From Firmicutes bacterium UBA6806 (GTDB taxonomy: Bacteria; Bacillota; Clostridia; Peptostreptococcales; Acidaminobacteraceae): DNA of 64,000 nucleotides. The position numbers and the translations under genes are program-made. Where the stretch lies: positions 124,001-188,000 of the forward strand of contig DKFC01000014.1 in assembly GCA_002452745.1 (NCBI GenBank). Reading direction: 5' to 3'. The notes below the pieces were generated by a model that saw nothing but the letters and a program-made list of their open reading frames with translations, made no database searches and had not been told where the DNA came from. Of the stretch, positions 1 to 8,893 are shown piece after piece. The first letter of the stretch is position 1. Each line of letters begins with the position of its first letter.

Positions 1-734
1 ATGGAACTCTCATCTTGAACGATCACTTCTCCTTGGGCAAATCCCGGAACGGTCATAAGGGAGAGTTCATTTAAGGATTTGACGACAAAAGCGTCTTTTA
101 TGAGTTCTGAATCCGTAAAGATAATGCCCGCTGCCTTTAACTTTTCTGCCATCGTCTGCTTATTGATTTTATTTGTGTTAACCCTGAGGATTAAATCAGG
201 CCTTTGATTGTTTGCCTTCAAGAGAGCTTCTGTAAAAGCACGGTCATATTGTGTCAACCACTTCTCCACGAGCCACTCTGGATGCGAATACTTTATACTC
301 AAATATGTGCTCGGATGTCGTCTTGGATCGGGTAAATCCAGTCGATCTTTTTCTCTGATAAAGGTTCTGAGAATTCCATTGACAAATTTTCCATAGTCTT
401 GGCTTACCTTTTTAGCCAGTTTGACACTCTCATCCACTGCTGCCGATGCTGGCACTTTTGACATGAATTCAATTTGATATAGCCCCATCCTAAGGATATT
501 CACAATCTCATGATTGATCTTTCCAAAGCGAAGTTTTGACAGCTTTCGAATGTAAAAATCAAGCAACATCCTATTTTCGAGTATCCCAAGTACCAGATGA
601 CTGATAAAACGCCGATCTATTGAATCTACCTCGTATTGATCAAAGTACTGCCCCATGGCAATATGAGAAAATTCCTTCTCCGTATCTATTTGTCCAAGTA
701 TTCGCAGTGCCATCTTCCTTGCATTTATTTTCAT
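1..734 (-). CDS. rsmB: 16S rRNA (cytosine-967-C5)-methyltransferase RsmB, 3' part cut by window edge
   Basis: My own translation of the minus strand from the ATG at 734 gives 244 codons with no stop. The first ~140 residues are a helical NusB-like RNA-binding domain. The Sun/RsmB linker follows, with a segment reading HPEWLVEKW and, near the edge, VQDESS, which matches the VQDEAS motif in front of the SAM-binding domain. The methyltransferase domain with its two catalytic cysteines lies beyond base 1. RsmB methylates C967 in helix 31 of 16S rRNA. It sits downstream of the def-fmt operon, as is usual in Clostridia, but here a terminator and its own promoter separate it. The family call is firm; completeness cannot be judged. 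Confidence 0.9.
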   Translation of the reverse strand, partial: MKINARKMALRILGQIDTEKEFSHIAMGQYFDQYEVDSIDRRFISHLVLGILENRMLLDFYIRKLSKLRFGKINHEIVNILRMGLYQIEFMSKVPASAAVDESVKLAKKVSQDYGKFVNGILRTFIREKDRLDLPDPRRHPSTYLSIKYSHPEWLVEKWLTQYDRAFTEALLKANNQRPDLILRVNTNKINKQTMAEKLKAAGIIFTDSELIKDAFVVKSLNELSLMTVPGFAQGEVIVQDESS

Positions 735-834
735 ATTTCACCTATCTCATCTATTTTTTAATCCACTGACAACGCCTCGCAAAAGTGATATAGCATTTCT
801 TCATGTTTCAAACACCTTTTCAAAGCTACCCAAT

Positions 835-863
835 ATTATACCAAATCTAATGCCTAATGATAA
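835..863 (-). promoter_or_regulatory. Sigma-A-type promoter for rsmB
   Basis: On the minus strand TTATCA (858-863) and a perfect TATAAT (835-840) are 17 nt apart, about 100 nt upstream of the rsmB start. Because a terminator lies at 1053-1086, rsmB appears to be transcribed from here, separately from the fmt operon. Confidence 0.55.
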
Positions 864-1052
864 CACGTTTGAAGTTTTTATCAAATAAAATTAATATATA
901 ATTGAAATCAATCAACACCGCCTTGCATTTTTATCAAATTTCGACAGACGAGATATCGTCTCACCTCATTGAAGCGCCTCTACAGAAACACAACAAAAAA
1001 ACGTCGGACATCGAGTCCTCCGTCTTTTGCCGAATTGCTTTCGCAATGGTGT
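864..1052. other. Intergenic region without a recognisable gene
   Basis: No reading frame of note. Two short hairpins are visible: GGAC(5 nt)GTCC around 997-1016 within flanking ACG/CGT, followed on the plus strand by a short T run, and ATTGC(tttc)GCAAT around 1034-1047. Neither has a gene that needs it on the plus strand. Confidence 0.4.
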
Positions 1053-1086
1053 AAAAAAAATGCATGCCAGCTAAATAGCGACATGC
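1053..1086 (-). terminator. Intrinsic terminator after the zinc protease gene
   Basis: Minus-strand hairpin with outer arms TGCATG/CATGCA and inner arms GCTA/TAGC (1061-1086), followed by eight T residues (1053-1060 read on the minus strand). It ends the yicC-to-protease operon. Confidence 0.8.
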
Positions 1087-1124
1087 ACCTAAAAGGTTCT
1101 TCTTGATTTAACATTTACAGGTGA

Positions 1125-1802
1125 TTAGTCTCTTCGGCTTGCCATAAGTACAAACCGGATGAGCTGACCAAGTGCAATTGCAGCTGCTGCAACATATGTC
1201 ATCGCTGCCGCAGTCAAAACTTTTCGGGCATGACTGTTTTCCTGATCTACTAAGATACCATACTCATTCATCATTCTAAGCGCCCTTGAACTGGCGTTGA
1301 ATTCAACCGGTAACGTGAGCAGCTGAAAAATCACCGAAAATGAGAAGAAGACAATCCCCACATTTATAAGCATTGCGAATCTGAGGAAAAACCCGATAAA
1401 AATAAGTGGAAACGCCGATTGTGAACCAAATTGCGCAACTGGCAGAAACGCCGTTCTAAGCGAAAGTGGCACGTATCCGTTTGCGTGTTGAAGCGCATGG
1501 CCCGCTTCATGGCATGCAACACTCACTGATGCAACAGATGGATTATCATATACAGGTTCAGAAAGTCTGATAACCTTAGCTCTCGGATCATAGTGATCTG
1601 ATAAGTACCCGTTGACTCTCTCCACCCTCACGTCGTAAAGGCCATTACTTCTGAGAATTTGTTCTGCCGCTTGAGCGCCTGTAAGTCCTCTGGCATTTCT
1701 AACTTTATGGTATTTATTAAAGGTGCTTTTGACACCCATATTGGCGAAAAACGCCAGTATCATCAATAGTAATAAAAACAAGTAACCGCTTCCATAGTAC
1801 AT
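1125..1802 (-). CDS. Membrane zinc metallopeptidase, YugP/Zn_peptidase_2 family
   Basis: 225-residue integral membrane protein. An N-terminal transmembrane helix (residues ~4-22) is followed by a cytosolic segment with the zinc-protease motif CHEAGHALQH near residue 97. At least two further hydrophobic segments follow, around residues 130-170 and near the C-terminus. The family (PF04298, B. subtilis YugP) is widespread in Firmicutes and its substrate is not established. The ATG at 1802 was chosen because GGAGG lies 7 nt upstream; the TTG two codons earlier has no proper spacing. It is the last gene of the operon, 12 nt after fmt. In Clostridia the gene commonly sits between fmt and rsmB. Confidence 0.9.
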   Translation of the reverse strand: MYYGSGYLFLLLLMILAFFANMGVKSTFNKYHKVRNARGLTGAQAAEQILRSNGLYDVRVERVNGYLSDHYDPRAKVIRLSEPVYDNPSVASVSVACHEAGHALQHANGYVPLSLRTAFLPVAQFGSQSAFPLIFIGFFLRFAMLINVGIVFFSFSVIFQLLTLPVEFNASSRALRMMNEYGILVDQENSHARKVLTAAAMTYVAAAAIALGQLIRFVLMASRRD

Positions 1803-1814
1803 AAGCAACCTCCT

Positions 1815-2771
1815 CTATATAAGCACTGTTCCCACTTCAATCGCATGTCCCAATAAAAAAGAGCCGACATCCATGCGTTTCTTATTGCCCCATTGTATTT
1901 CCAGCAGTTTGAGATATCCACTTTCAGCTTTTACAACCACACTGTCCTTATTGACTTTGACAACGGTTCCGGGAGAAGCTCCTTTTAGAAACGCCGCATC
2001 CTCCACATTCAAGGCCTCAGAAGACATTGTTTCCGCCTTAAAAACTTTAAGTGTCTTTTCTTCCATAATACAATGCGCCACTGGCCAGGGATTGAACCCC
2101 CTAATCCTGCACTCAATTTCATGAGCTGTCATCTTCCAATCAATTTTAGAAATTTCCTTATTGAGCATTGAAGCATACGTTGCCTGTTCCTCATTTTGAA
2201 GCTCCCCTTCAAGGGTTCCCTCTTCAAGGTCATGCAAGGTATCAAGCAGTAGTTCCGCACCTATTACAGCCAACTCATCGTGAAGTTCACCCGCTGTCAT
2301 CTCTTTTCCTATCTCAATTTCACCCTTTAACAGCATATCACCTGTGTCAAGGCCCACATCCATTTTCATGGTCGTAACACCTGAGACAGATTCACCATCT
2401 GCCACTGCCCAATTAATTGGAGCTGCGCCCCTATACTTTGGAAGCAACGACGCGTGAACATTGATGCAGCCATACTTTGGAATTTCCAAAATTTCCTTCG
2501 AGAGTATCTGCCCATATGCCACCACCACAATACAATCGGGGGCAAGTTCCCTCAGTTTTTCCACCCACTCTTCACGTTTGATTCGCTCTGGTTGATAGAC
2601 AGGTATGTTGTGAGCTTCAGCCGCAATCTTTACTGGCTGTTTAGCCAGCTGCTTGCCCCTTCCCTTTGGTCTGTCTGGTTGAGTGAAAACGCCAATCACT
2701 TCATGATTTAATACGCAAAGTTCAAGCGTTTTGACTGCAAAGTCAGGTGATCCCATAAATACTATCTTCAT
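1815..2771 (-). CDS. fmt: Methionyl-tRNA formyltransferase
   Basis: 318 residues, normal family length. It formylates Met-tRNAfMet with 10-formyl-THF for translation initiation. The N-terminal Rossmann-like hydrolase domain begins MKIVFMGSPDFAV. The catalytic region has the expected NVHASLLPKYRGAAPINWA segment (residues ~106-124), with the catalytic Asn/His and the later Asp in GLDTGDML. The C-terminal OB-like domain starts at about residue 205. GAGG precedes the start. The gene begins 3 nt after the def stop, so the enzymes that add and remove the formyl group are co-translated. Confidence 0.97.
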   Translation of the reverse strand: MKIVFMGSPDFAVKTLELCVLNHEVIGVFTQPDRPKGRGKQLAKQPVKIAAEAHNIPVYQPERIKREEWVEKLRELAPDCIVVVAYGQILSKEILEIPKYGCINVHASLLPKYRGAAPINWAVADGESVSGVTTMKMDVGLDTGDMLLKGEIEIGKEMTAGELHDELAVIGAELLLDTLHDLEEGTLEGELQNEEQATYASMLNKEISKIDWKMTAHEIECRIRGFNPWPVAHCIMEEKTLKVFKAETMSSEALNVEDAAFLKGASPGTVVKVNKDSVVVKAESGYLKLLEIQWGNKKRMDVGSFLLGHAIEVGTVLI

Positions 2772-2774
2772 CTC

Positions 2775-3248
2775 TTATGCCTCGTCTGCTTCATCTATTA
2801 TTTCTTCAATTTGCTTGTCGATATATAAAACGCCATCTAGGTGATCCAGTTCATGACAGATAACCCTTGCAAGCAATTCTTCACCTTCCAGTTCATATAA
2901 ATCGCCATTTACATCTTGGAAACGAACTTTTACATATTCTGGTCGAACGACTTTACCATTTCGCCCTGGGAGACTTAAACAGCCTTCTATTTCACACTGT
3001 TCACCCCTTTGATCCACAATTTCCGGATTTATCATTTCAAAAGGGCCCTCATCATCGTATAAGTCAACGACGACAACTCGCTTCAAAATGCCAATCTGAG
3101 GTGCGGCTAATCCAACACCATCTGCATCATGCATAGTCTCTATCATATCTTCCACAAGCAATTCCAGCTTTTCGTCAAAGCGAGTCACCTTTTTAGAAAT
3201 TTTTCTGAGTATCGGATCATTGTCCGTTCTAATATTGCGTATCGCCAT
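2775..3248 (-). CDS. def: Peptide deformylase
   Basis: 157 residues. It removes the formyl group from nascent proteins. The three metal-site motifs are present: GVGLAAPQIG (motif 1), EGCLSLPG (motif 2, with the metal-binding Cys) and ICHELDHLDGVLYID (motif 3, HExxH). The start is the ATG at 3248, with AGGAGG about 6 nt upstream. A longer reading frame extends into the end of priA but has no ribosome-binding site and adds non-homologous residues. It lies 10 nt downstream of priA and 3 nt upstream of fmt. Confidence 0.96.
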   Translation of the reverse strand: MAIRNIRTDNDPILRKISKKVTRFDEKLELLVEDMIETMHDADGVGLAAPQIGILKRVVVVDLYDDEGPFEMINPEIVDQRGEQCEIEGCLSLPGRNGKVVRPEYVKVRFQDVNGDLYELEGEELLARVICHELDHLDGVLYIDKQIEEIIDEADEA

Positions 3249-3258
3249 GCCAATCCTC

Positions 3259-5685
3259 CTATAATATGTTCCGGGCATCCAAATCAATCTGTATTCTGCA
3301 TGCCCCAATTTTTCTAAACTCATCTTCCAATATTTTAAAATATCTTGTTATATTTATCAATAATTCAGGCGGGCATTTTATCAGAATCTGCCACCTGTAC
3401 TGTCCATCTATCTTCTTTAATAATGCAGGAGAAGCAGGGTACAGTTCAATCTTATTTTGTAAATCTTTTTTTAAGAAATTGCGTTTTAGAAACACATGCG
3501 CCTTTTCAGCATACTTTTTTGCCTCTTCATCATACTTTGAAGAAATTAATAAGTTTATGAGATTTACATACGGTGGATAATGTCGATTTTGCCGATACGA
3601 CATTTCAATCTCATAAAAGGAATCATAATCACTGACATTGATTGCATAATGGTCAGGGGTGTATGTCTGCAAGATTACTTCCCCCGGCTTTTCTCCCCTA
3701 CCACTTCGCCCAGCCACTTGAGTCACCAATTGGTAAGTTCTTTCAGCCGCCTGAAAACTTGGGAAATTAAACATTAAATCCGCTGATAAAATGCCCACCA
3801 ACGTGACATTCTTGAAGTCAAATCCCTTTGCCACCATTTGAGTGCCAATGAGGATATCAACTTTTTCCGATTCTACGTCGGCGATAATCTCCTCAAGGTG
3901 TCCCTTTCGAGACGTGGTGGTTCTATCCATTCTGGCTATAACCGCCTCTTTAAAATAGGCATTCAGTGTTTCTTCAACCTTCTCTGTTCCCACTCCAAAG
4001 TACTTAAAATACTTGCTCTCACAACTAGGGCACTTTTTTGGAACAAATGATTCATAGCCACAGTAGTTACAGCGTACGGACTTTTCAGATTTAAAGTAGG
4101 TCAACGTAACATCGCAGTTTGGACAGGCCATAGTAAAACCACAGCTCCTACAGGACACAAAGGTGGAGTGCCCTTTACGGTTTAAAAAGATAATGCTCTG
4201 TTCGCCTCTTTGAAGCCTCTCTTCGATTGCAGAGAACAACCGCCTGCTGAGCATGGAGAGATTTCCGTCTTCAAGCTCTCGTCTCATATCCACTATTTCC
4301 AGTTCAGGAAGATCAGACAGGTTATATCGACTTTCCAGCTTTAGGAGTTTTCGCTTGTGATTTTTAGCTTCATAGTAGGCTGTAAGCGAAGGCGTCGCAG
4401 AGCCCGATACCACCATGCCACCAAGGAGTCTCATACGCATCAAGGCCACATCGTGTGTTTCATATCGAGGCCTCTTTTCTGAACGATACGTATTTTCATG
4501 TTCTTCATCAATGATGATAAGACCGATATCATCCGACGGGGCAAAAACTGCAGATCTGGCACCGATAATAATTTGATAGTCTCCCTGCCGAATGGCCTTC
4601 CACTGGTCATGACGCTCACCAAGCGATATTTTCGAATGCAAAAGAGCGATGTTTTCCTTCCCAAAACGGCTGGCAAATCTGGACACAATCTGAGGTGTCA
4701 AAGAGATTTCAGGCACGAGCAAAACGGTTTTTTTGCCCCGCTCTATCATATTCTCAATCAACTCTGCATAGACCTCTGTCTTGCCGCTCCCGGTGACACC
4801 ATGTATCAGAAAATCATCTGTCTCACCACTTTCGTAACTGGTTACAATCTCATCGTACACTGATTTTTGAGACGTATTTAGACAGATTCCACTCTTGTCC
4901 TCAAACGAATTCATATAAGCCGGTATTCTTCTATCTTCAATTTGAGTCTTTCGAACCACGCCATCTTCAATAAATCGATCCAGAACTGATTTATTGATTT
5001 TATGTTCTTTTGAAAGAAGTCGCTTATCTATCACAGGTGATTCTAAGAGCAAATCACAAAATTTGAGTTTTGAGGTGTGATTTTGAGGAATTGTACTTCG
5101 GTAAGCATTGATATCTCCAATCAACTCCACCTGTTCCAAATATCTATCCTTGACGGATTCCACATAGTCGTATTCCAGTTTGAGCCATCCCTTGGCCACC
5201 ATCTTACTCAAATTTTGAGCTTTGGCCTTTGGGGACTGTGAGGTCTCTATCTTGTCAAAGGGCAAAACATCAAATGAGATCACTTGACTAAAAATGTTCT
5301 TGTCCTTATCAGACATTGCATCCAGTGACTCACGACCGCTCTGGGTTGCTCTGTATTTTTTTATTTGAGTTGTGACAACTCCAGAGGGCAAAAAAAGTTG
5401 AAGTGTCTCGGCATAGGAGGCAAGACACTTCTCCCTAATATAATCAACTACTTTTAGATCAAAGTCACTTAGCGAAATGGAGGCGTCAAAAACATGTTTT
5501 ATGTCCTTGACTTCAAACTCAGGGGCCTCAACCTGCATAGAGATTACAACCCCTTCAACCAAGCCAGAAGTTCCAAAGGGAACGAGCACCCGCCTCCCAG
5601 GAACAACATCCCCCTCTGAAATTGAATACGTATATAATTGATCAATATTTTGAGCGTTTCTCAAAATAGCTATATTTGCATACAT
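3259..5685 (-). CDS. priA: Primosomal protein N', replication-restart helicase PriA
   Basis: 808 residues, typical length. It restarts stalled replication forks by loading the replisome. The N-terminal 3'-DNA-binding domain begins MYANIAILRN. The helicase core has Walker A GVTGSGKTEVY (about residue 296) and a DEEH box (about 394). The zinc-binding insert has eight cysteines in four CxxC pairs between about residues 510 and 560. Helicase motif V/VI is seen as GTQMVAKGFDF and QVAGRSGRG. Its position between coaBC and def is the conserved Firmicutes arrangement. No anomaly seen. Confidence 0.97.
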   Translation of the reverse strand: MYANIAILRNAQNIDQLYTYSISEGDVVPGRRVLVPFGTSGLVEGVVISMQVEAPEFEVKDIKHVFDASISLSDFDLKVVDYIREKCLASYAETLQLFLPSGVVTTQIKKYRATQSGRESLDAMSDKDKNIFSQVISFDVLPFDKIETSQSPKAKAQNLSKMVAKGWLKLEYDYVESVKDRYLEQVELIGDINAYRSTIPQNHTSKLKFCDLLLESPVIDKRLLSKEHKINKSVLDRFIEDGVVRKTQIEDRRIPAYMNSFEDKSGICLNTSQKSVYDEIVTSYESGETDDFLIHGVTGSGKTEVYAELIENMIERGKKTVLLVPEISLTPQIVSRFASRFGKENIALLHSKISLGERHDQWKAIRQGDYQIIIGARSAVFAPSDDIGLIIIDEEHENTYRSEKRPRYETHDVALMRMRLLGGMVVSGSATPSLTAYYEAKNHKRKLLKLESRYNLSDLPELEIVDMRRELEDGNLSMLSRRLFSAIEERLQRGEQSIIFLNRKGHSTFVSCRSCGFTMACPNCDVTLTYFKSEKSVRCNYCGYESFVPKKCPSCESKYFKYFGVGTEKVEETLNAYFKEAVIARMDRTTTSRKGHLEEIIADVESEKVDILIGTQMVAKGFDFKNVTLVGILSADLMFNFPSFQAAERTYQLVTQVAGRSGRGEKPGEVILQTYTPDHYAINVSDYDSFYEIEMSYRQNRHYPPYVNLINLLISSKYDEEAKKYAEKAHVFLKRNFLKKDLQNKIELYPASPALLKKIDGQYRWQILIKCPPELLINITRYFKILEDEFRKIGACRIQIDLDARNIL

Positions 5686-5712
5686 GACATCGCCCCTACC
5701 ACTTGCGGCTTC

Positions 5713-6900
5713 TTACAGTTTTTCAATCACTTTTTCCAAAATAATGGACGCCACTTTTGTCTTTTCTAAACAGTCATAGTCTGTTTTACTTCCGTCTTTT
5801 TCGTATATCGTGACGATGTTCGTGTCAACATCAAATCCCGCCCCTTCAGCTGAGACGTTGTTTGCAACAATAAAATCAAGGTTCTTTTCCCTTAGTTTTT
5901 TCAGCGCATAGGCTTCCAGATTTTGAGTTTCCGCAGCAAATCCCACCAGAAGTTGATTGGTTTTAATTTCTCCTAAAGTTTTCAAGATATCAGGATTTTT
6001 AACCATCTCCATGGTCATGCCGTCATCTGTTTTCTTAATTTTCTCTGCGTGAACCACTGCTGGTTTATAGTCAGATGGGGCAGCAGCCTTGATAATAGCA
6101 TCCACATCCTTATTTTCCATGACTGCCTCATACATATCCTGAGTTGAGACAACTTTAATGAGTTTAACCCCTGCTGGCGGTTTCAAAGCCGTTGGCCCAG
6201 TGATTAAAGTCACATCTGCCCCCAGATTTATGGCCTCCTGCGCAATGGCGTACCCCATCTTTCCACTGGATTCATTGCTGATGTATCGAACCGGGTCAAT
6301 TGCCTCTCTGGTTGGTCCAGCTGTCACCAAAATCCTTTTCCCTTCAAGAGGTCTGTGACCAAAATAATCAACAACTGCTTGAACGATATCTTCTGGCGTT
6401 GCTAACTTGCCAGCACCGACATCTCCACAGGCAAGCCTTCCCGCAGCAGGGTCGATAATATGATATCCATAGGATCTGATGATGTTTAGATTATTTTGCA
6501 AAATAGGGTTTTCATACATCTTTGTGTTCATGGCAACTGCAAGATAAACTGGTGCTTCGGTTGCCATCACCGTTGTTGTGAGCATGTCATCTGCAATGCC
6601 ATGCGCTATTTTTCCAATGACATTTGCCGAGGCAGGCGCAATTAAAAACAAATCTGCTCGTTTTGCAAGGGCAATATGTTCAACATCCCATGTTTTGGGA
6701 TCTTCAAACATATCTGTAACCACGTAGTTTTGAGACATTGATTGAAATGTCAAAGGGGTTACAAATTGCGTGCTATTTTGAGTCATAATGACGTAGACAT
6801 TAGCGCCCAGTTTTTTTAGACGGCTGACAACATCAACCGCTTTGTAGGCGGCAATACCACCTGTTACGCCAAGTACGATATTCTTTCCCTGTAAAATCAT
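5713..6900 (-). CDS. coaBC: Bifunctional phosphopantothenoylcysteine decarboxylase / phosphopantothenate-cysteine ligase
   Basis: 395 residues; catalyses two successive steps of coenzyme A synthesis. The CoaC half (1-~185) is a flavoprotein with GVTGGIAAYKA at the N-terminus, the active-site His in VEHIALAKRA and the substrate-clamp motif AVAMNTKMYENP. The CoaB half starts near residue 190 with LVTAGPTREAIDPVRYI and contains NESSGKMG and, near residue 280, the KxKK-like KIKK segment. The start has a full AGGAGG. It is co-transcribed with rpoZ upstream and priA 27 nt downstream. Confidence 0.97.
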   Translation of the reverse strand: MILQGKNIVLGVTGGIAAYKAVDVVSRLKKLGANVYVIMTQNSTQFVTPLTFQSMSQNYVVTDMFEDPKTWDVEHIALAKRADLFLIAPASANVIGKIAHGIADDMLTTTVMATEAPVYLAVAMNTKMYENPILQNNLNIIRSYGYHIIDPAAGRLACGDVGAGKLATPEDIVQAVVDYFGHRPLEGKRILVTAGPTREAIDPVRYISNESSGKMGYAIAQEAINLGADVTLITGPTALKPPAGVKLIKVVSTQDMYEAVMENKDVDAIIKAAAPSDYKPAVVHAEKIKKTDDGMTMEMVKNPDILKTLGEIKTNQLLVGFAAETQNLEAYALKKLREKNLDFIVANNVSAEGAGFDVDTNIVTIYEKDGSKTDYDCLEKTKVASIILEKVIEKL

Positions 6901-6988
6901 AAGAACACCTCCTGCTCTTTATCCAAATATGGTGTTATTAAAATGCACCCTGCGAACAATCACAGGATGCCTCTTTTGAAACAGTTTA

Positions 6989-7216
6989 TTAGAATAGTCT
7001 GATTTCCTCAGAAGCGTATTCCTTTTCCACATAGATGCCTTCGACTTTTTCGTCTATGACTTCTTCTATGGCAATTGAAAGCGGTTTTTCAATATCAAAA
7101 TCGTAAATATCGTCTTCTCCGTCAATAATGTGTCTCGCTCTTCTGGATGCAATAATGCAAAGCGCATAGCGATTCCCAGTTTTTTCAATCAATTCATCAA
7201 TAGATGGTTTAAGCAT
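6989..7216 (-). CDS. rpoZ: DNA-directed RNA polymerase omega subunit
   Basis: 75 residues. It begins MLKPSIDELIEKTGNRYALC and carries the RRAR segment typical of omega, a small subunit that helps assemble beta'. The start at 7216 overlaps the end of gmk by 8 nt; the longer frame reads into gmk and is not credible. The gmk-rpoZ-coaBC order is standard in Firmicutes. The acidic C-terminal third (residues ~40-70) is ordinary for clostridial omega. Confidence 0.93.
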   Translation of the reverse strand: MLKPSIDELIEKTGNRYALCIIASRRARHIIDGEDDIYDFDIEKPLSIAIEEVIDEKVEGIYVEKEYASEEIRLF

Positions 7217-7832
7217 TTTCAGTTTCCTCCTTAAATTTACAGACAATTTGTTCGATATCTGCGGCAACACGACATTTCTCCGCCAGTATGATAGACTGCA
7301 AAATATCAGTGGCATGGTGCACCGTGTCGTTCACTATAAAATAATCGTAGTTCTTAATATATTCAATCTCACTGTAAGCACTGGAAAGTCTCCTTTCAAG
7401 CGATTCAGGCGTCTCACTTCCCCTGCCCACAATTCGACTTTTAAGCTCCTTCATAGAAGGCGGCAATATGAATACAAATATGCCTTCGGGATATTTCTTC
7501 TTAACTTGTAACGCCCCTTGAATATCAATTTCAAGAAGGACGTTATCGCCGCTGACGATGTGATCAATGACAAACTTCTTTGGTGTGCCGTAGTAGTTTT
7601 CATAGACATTTGCATGTTCTAAAAACCCGTCTTCTCCAATCATTTTCTCAAACTGATCTCTGTTTAAAAAATGGTAGCTAACGCCATCCTTTTCTCCAGC
7701 TCTGGGCGATCTAGTTGTTGCAGAAACTGAGACCACAATACTCTCATCTCTGGCAATCAACTCCTTGCAAATCGTCCCCTTTCCAGCACCCGATGGTCCG
7801 GATACCACAATCAATAACCCTTTGTGATTCAT
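7209..7832 (-). CDS. gmk: Guanylate kinase
   Basis: 207 residues. It phosphorylates GMP to GDP with ATP. The P-loop GPSGAGKG is at residues 12-19. The GMP-binding segment TTRSPRAGEKDGVSYHF and the lid region RIVGRGSETPESLERRL are intact. The ATG at 7832 has GGGAG five nt upstream. The frame can be extended to a TTG at 7850, but that codon has no ribosome-binding site. It begins 10 nt after yicC and overlaps rpoZ by 8 nt. Confidence 0.97.
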   Translation of the reverse strand: MNHKGLLIVVSGPSGAGKGTICKELIARDESIVVSVSATTRSPRAGEKDGVSYHFLNRDQFEKMIGEDGFLEHANVYENYYGTPKKFVIDHIVSGDNVLLEIDIQGALQVKKKYPEGIFVFILPPSMKELKSRIVGRGSETPESLERRLSSAYSEIEYIKNYDYFIVNDTVHHATDILQSIILAEKCRVAADIEQIVCKFKEETENA

Positions 7833-7842
7833 ATTTACTCCC

Positions 7843-8727
7843 TTACTCAATATTCTGAATTTGTTCTCTTATCTGCTCAATTTCGCTTTTTAATTCAATC
7901 ACTAAATTGGAAATATCAATATCAGGCGATTTCGACCCAATTGTATTGACTTCGCGATTCAATTCTTGAATTAAAAAGTCGAGTTTTCTGCCGATTGGCT
8001 CTTGGGCCTTTAAAATTGAGTGAATTTGTGCAAGATGAGAGTAAATCCTCACAATTTCTTCATTTATATTGGTTTTATCAGCATATATGGCCAGTTCATT
8101 TGCAAGTCTGACTTCGTCAACTTCTGCATTCATCTCTTTGAGAAGTTCTGAAATCCGTTCTTTGGTCTTATTTCGATATGCTTCCAGTATCTGCGGAGAC
8201 AGCTCTTCAATCTTAGAGAGTATGCGTTTGATATTCTCTGTTTTTTCTATGATATCTTCCATGAGTTTTTTGCCTTCCAGCTCTCTCATGGTCATAATCT
8301 TGTCAATTGCAATTTGAAGCGCTGGTTCAATTGCCTCCCAGTACTCTTCTTCTCCCCTTTCAAGATAAGAGACGTCTATCCCCTCTTGAATCCTCGTCAC
8401 CATGCCAAGAGTAAGCGGTTCTGAAATTTCATATCGCGCTTTAATTTCTCGATAGACATTGACGTATTTATCTAACACATCATAATTCGCCTGAACTTCA
8501 TAGTTATCATACGATTTCTCATCGAGGTTGATATAAACATCTATACGTCCCCGTGAGAGTTTTTCTTTAATAGCACTCTTTATTCTATCTTCAAAGACAT
8601 TCAGCTTTTTGGGCATTTTTACAATAATGTCGCAGTATCTATTGTTAACTGATTTTATCTCCAGTGTTATATCAAAAGCATCGTTGGAAAATTCACCGCG
8701 GCCAAAGCCCGTCATGCTATAAATCAT
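7843..8727 (-). CDS. yicC: YicC/YloC family endoribonuclease
   Basis: 294 residues. It begins MIYSMTGFGRGEF, the family hallmark, followed by the LEIKSVNNRYCDI segment. The C-terminal DUF1732 part contains EELSPQIL and ends in a run of charged helix. E. coli YicC is an RNase that degrades RyhB. GGAGG lies 5 nt before the ATG at 8727; the longer frame lacks a start signal. It is the first gene of the gmk operon. Bacillus has a remA gene between yloC and gmk; here there is none. Confidence 0.92.
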   Translation of the reverse strand: MIYSMTGFGRGEFSNDAFDITLEIKSVNNRYCDIIVKMPKKLNVFEDRIKSAIKEKLSRGRIDVYINLDEKSYDNYEVQANYDVLDKYVNVYREIKARYEISEPLTLGMVTRIQEGIDVSYLERGEEEYWEAIEPALQIAIDKIMTMRELEGKKLMEDIIEKTENIKRILSKIEELSPQILEAYRNKTKERISELLKEMNAEVDEVRLANELAIYADKTNINEEIVRIYSHLAQIHSILKAQEPIGRKLDFLIQELNREVNTIGSKSPDIDISNLVIELKSEIEQIREQIQNIE

Positions 8728-8757
8728 CTCTACCTCCATTTGCTCATACATCATAAG

Positions 8758-8787
8758 ATTATACCACAGTCTCACCGCCCATGACAA
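8758..8787 (-). promoter_or_regulatory. Probable promoter of the yicC-gmk-rpoZ-coaBC-priA-def-fmt-protease operon
   Basis: Minus strand TTGTCA (8782-8787) and a perfect TATAAT (8758-8763) with an 18-nt spacer, about 30 nt before the yicC start. Confidence 0.5.
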
Positions 8788-8893
8788 CCTGAACCCGTAT
8801 AATCCTACTAATACTATATCACAAAACAAACAAAACTTTATCTTTTTTAGAAGAAGTGTTATACTTTTTTAAAAATACATCTAGGAGGCATCC

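Noticed and set aside
4498..4863. 121-codon plus-strand open frame inside priA
   Set aside because: Shadow of a well-conserved gene on the other strand; no ribosome-binding site and no recognisable protein.
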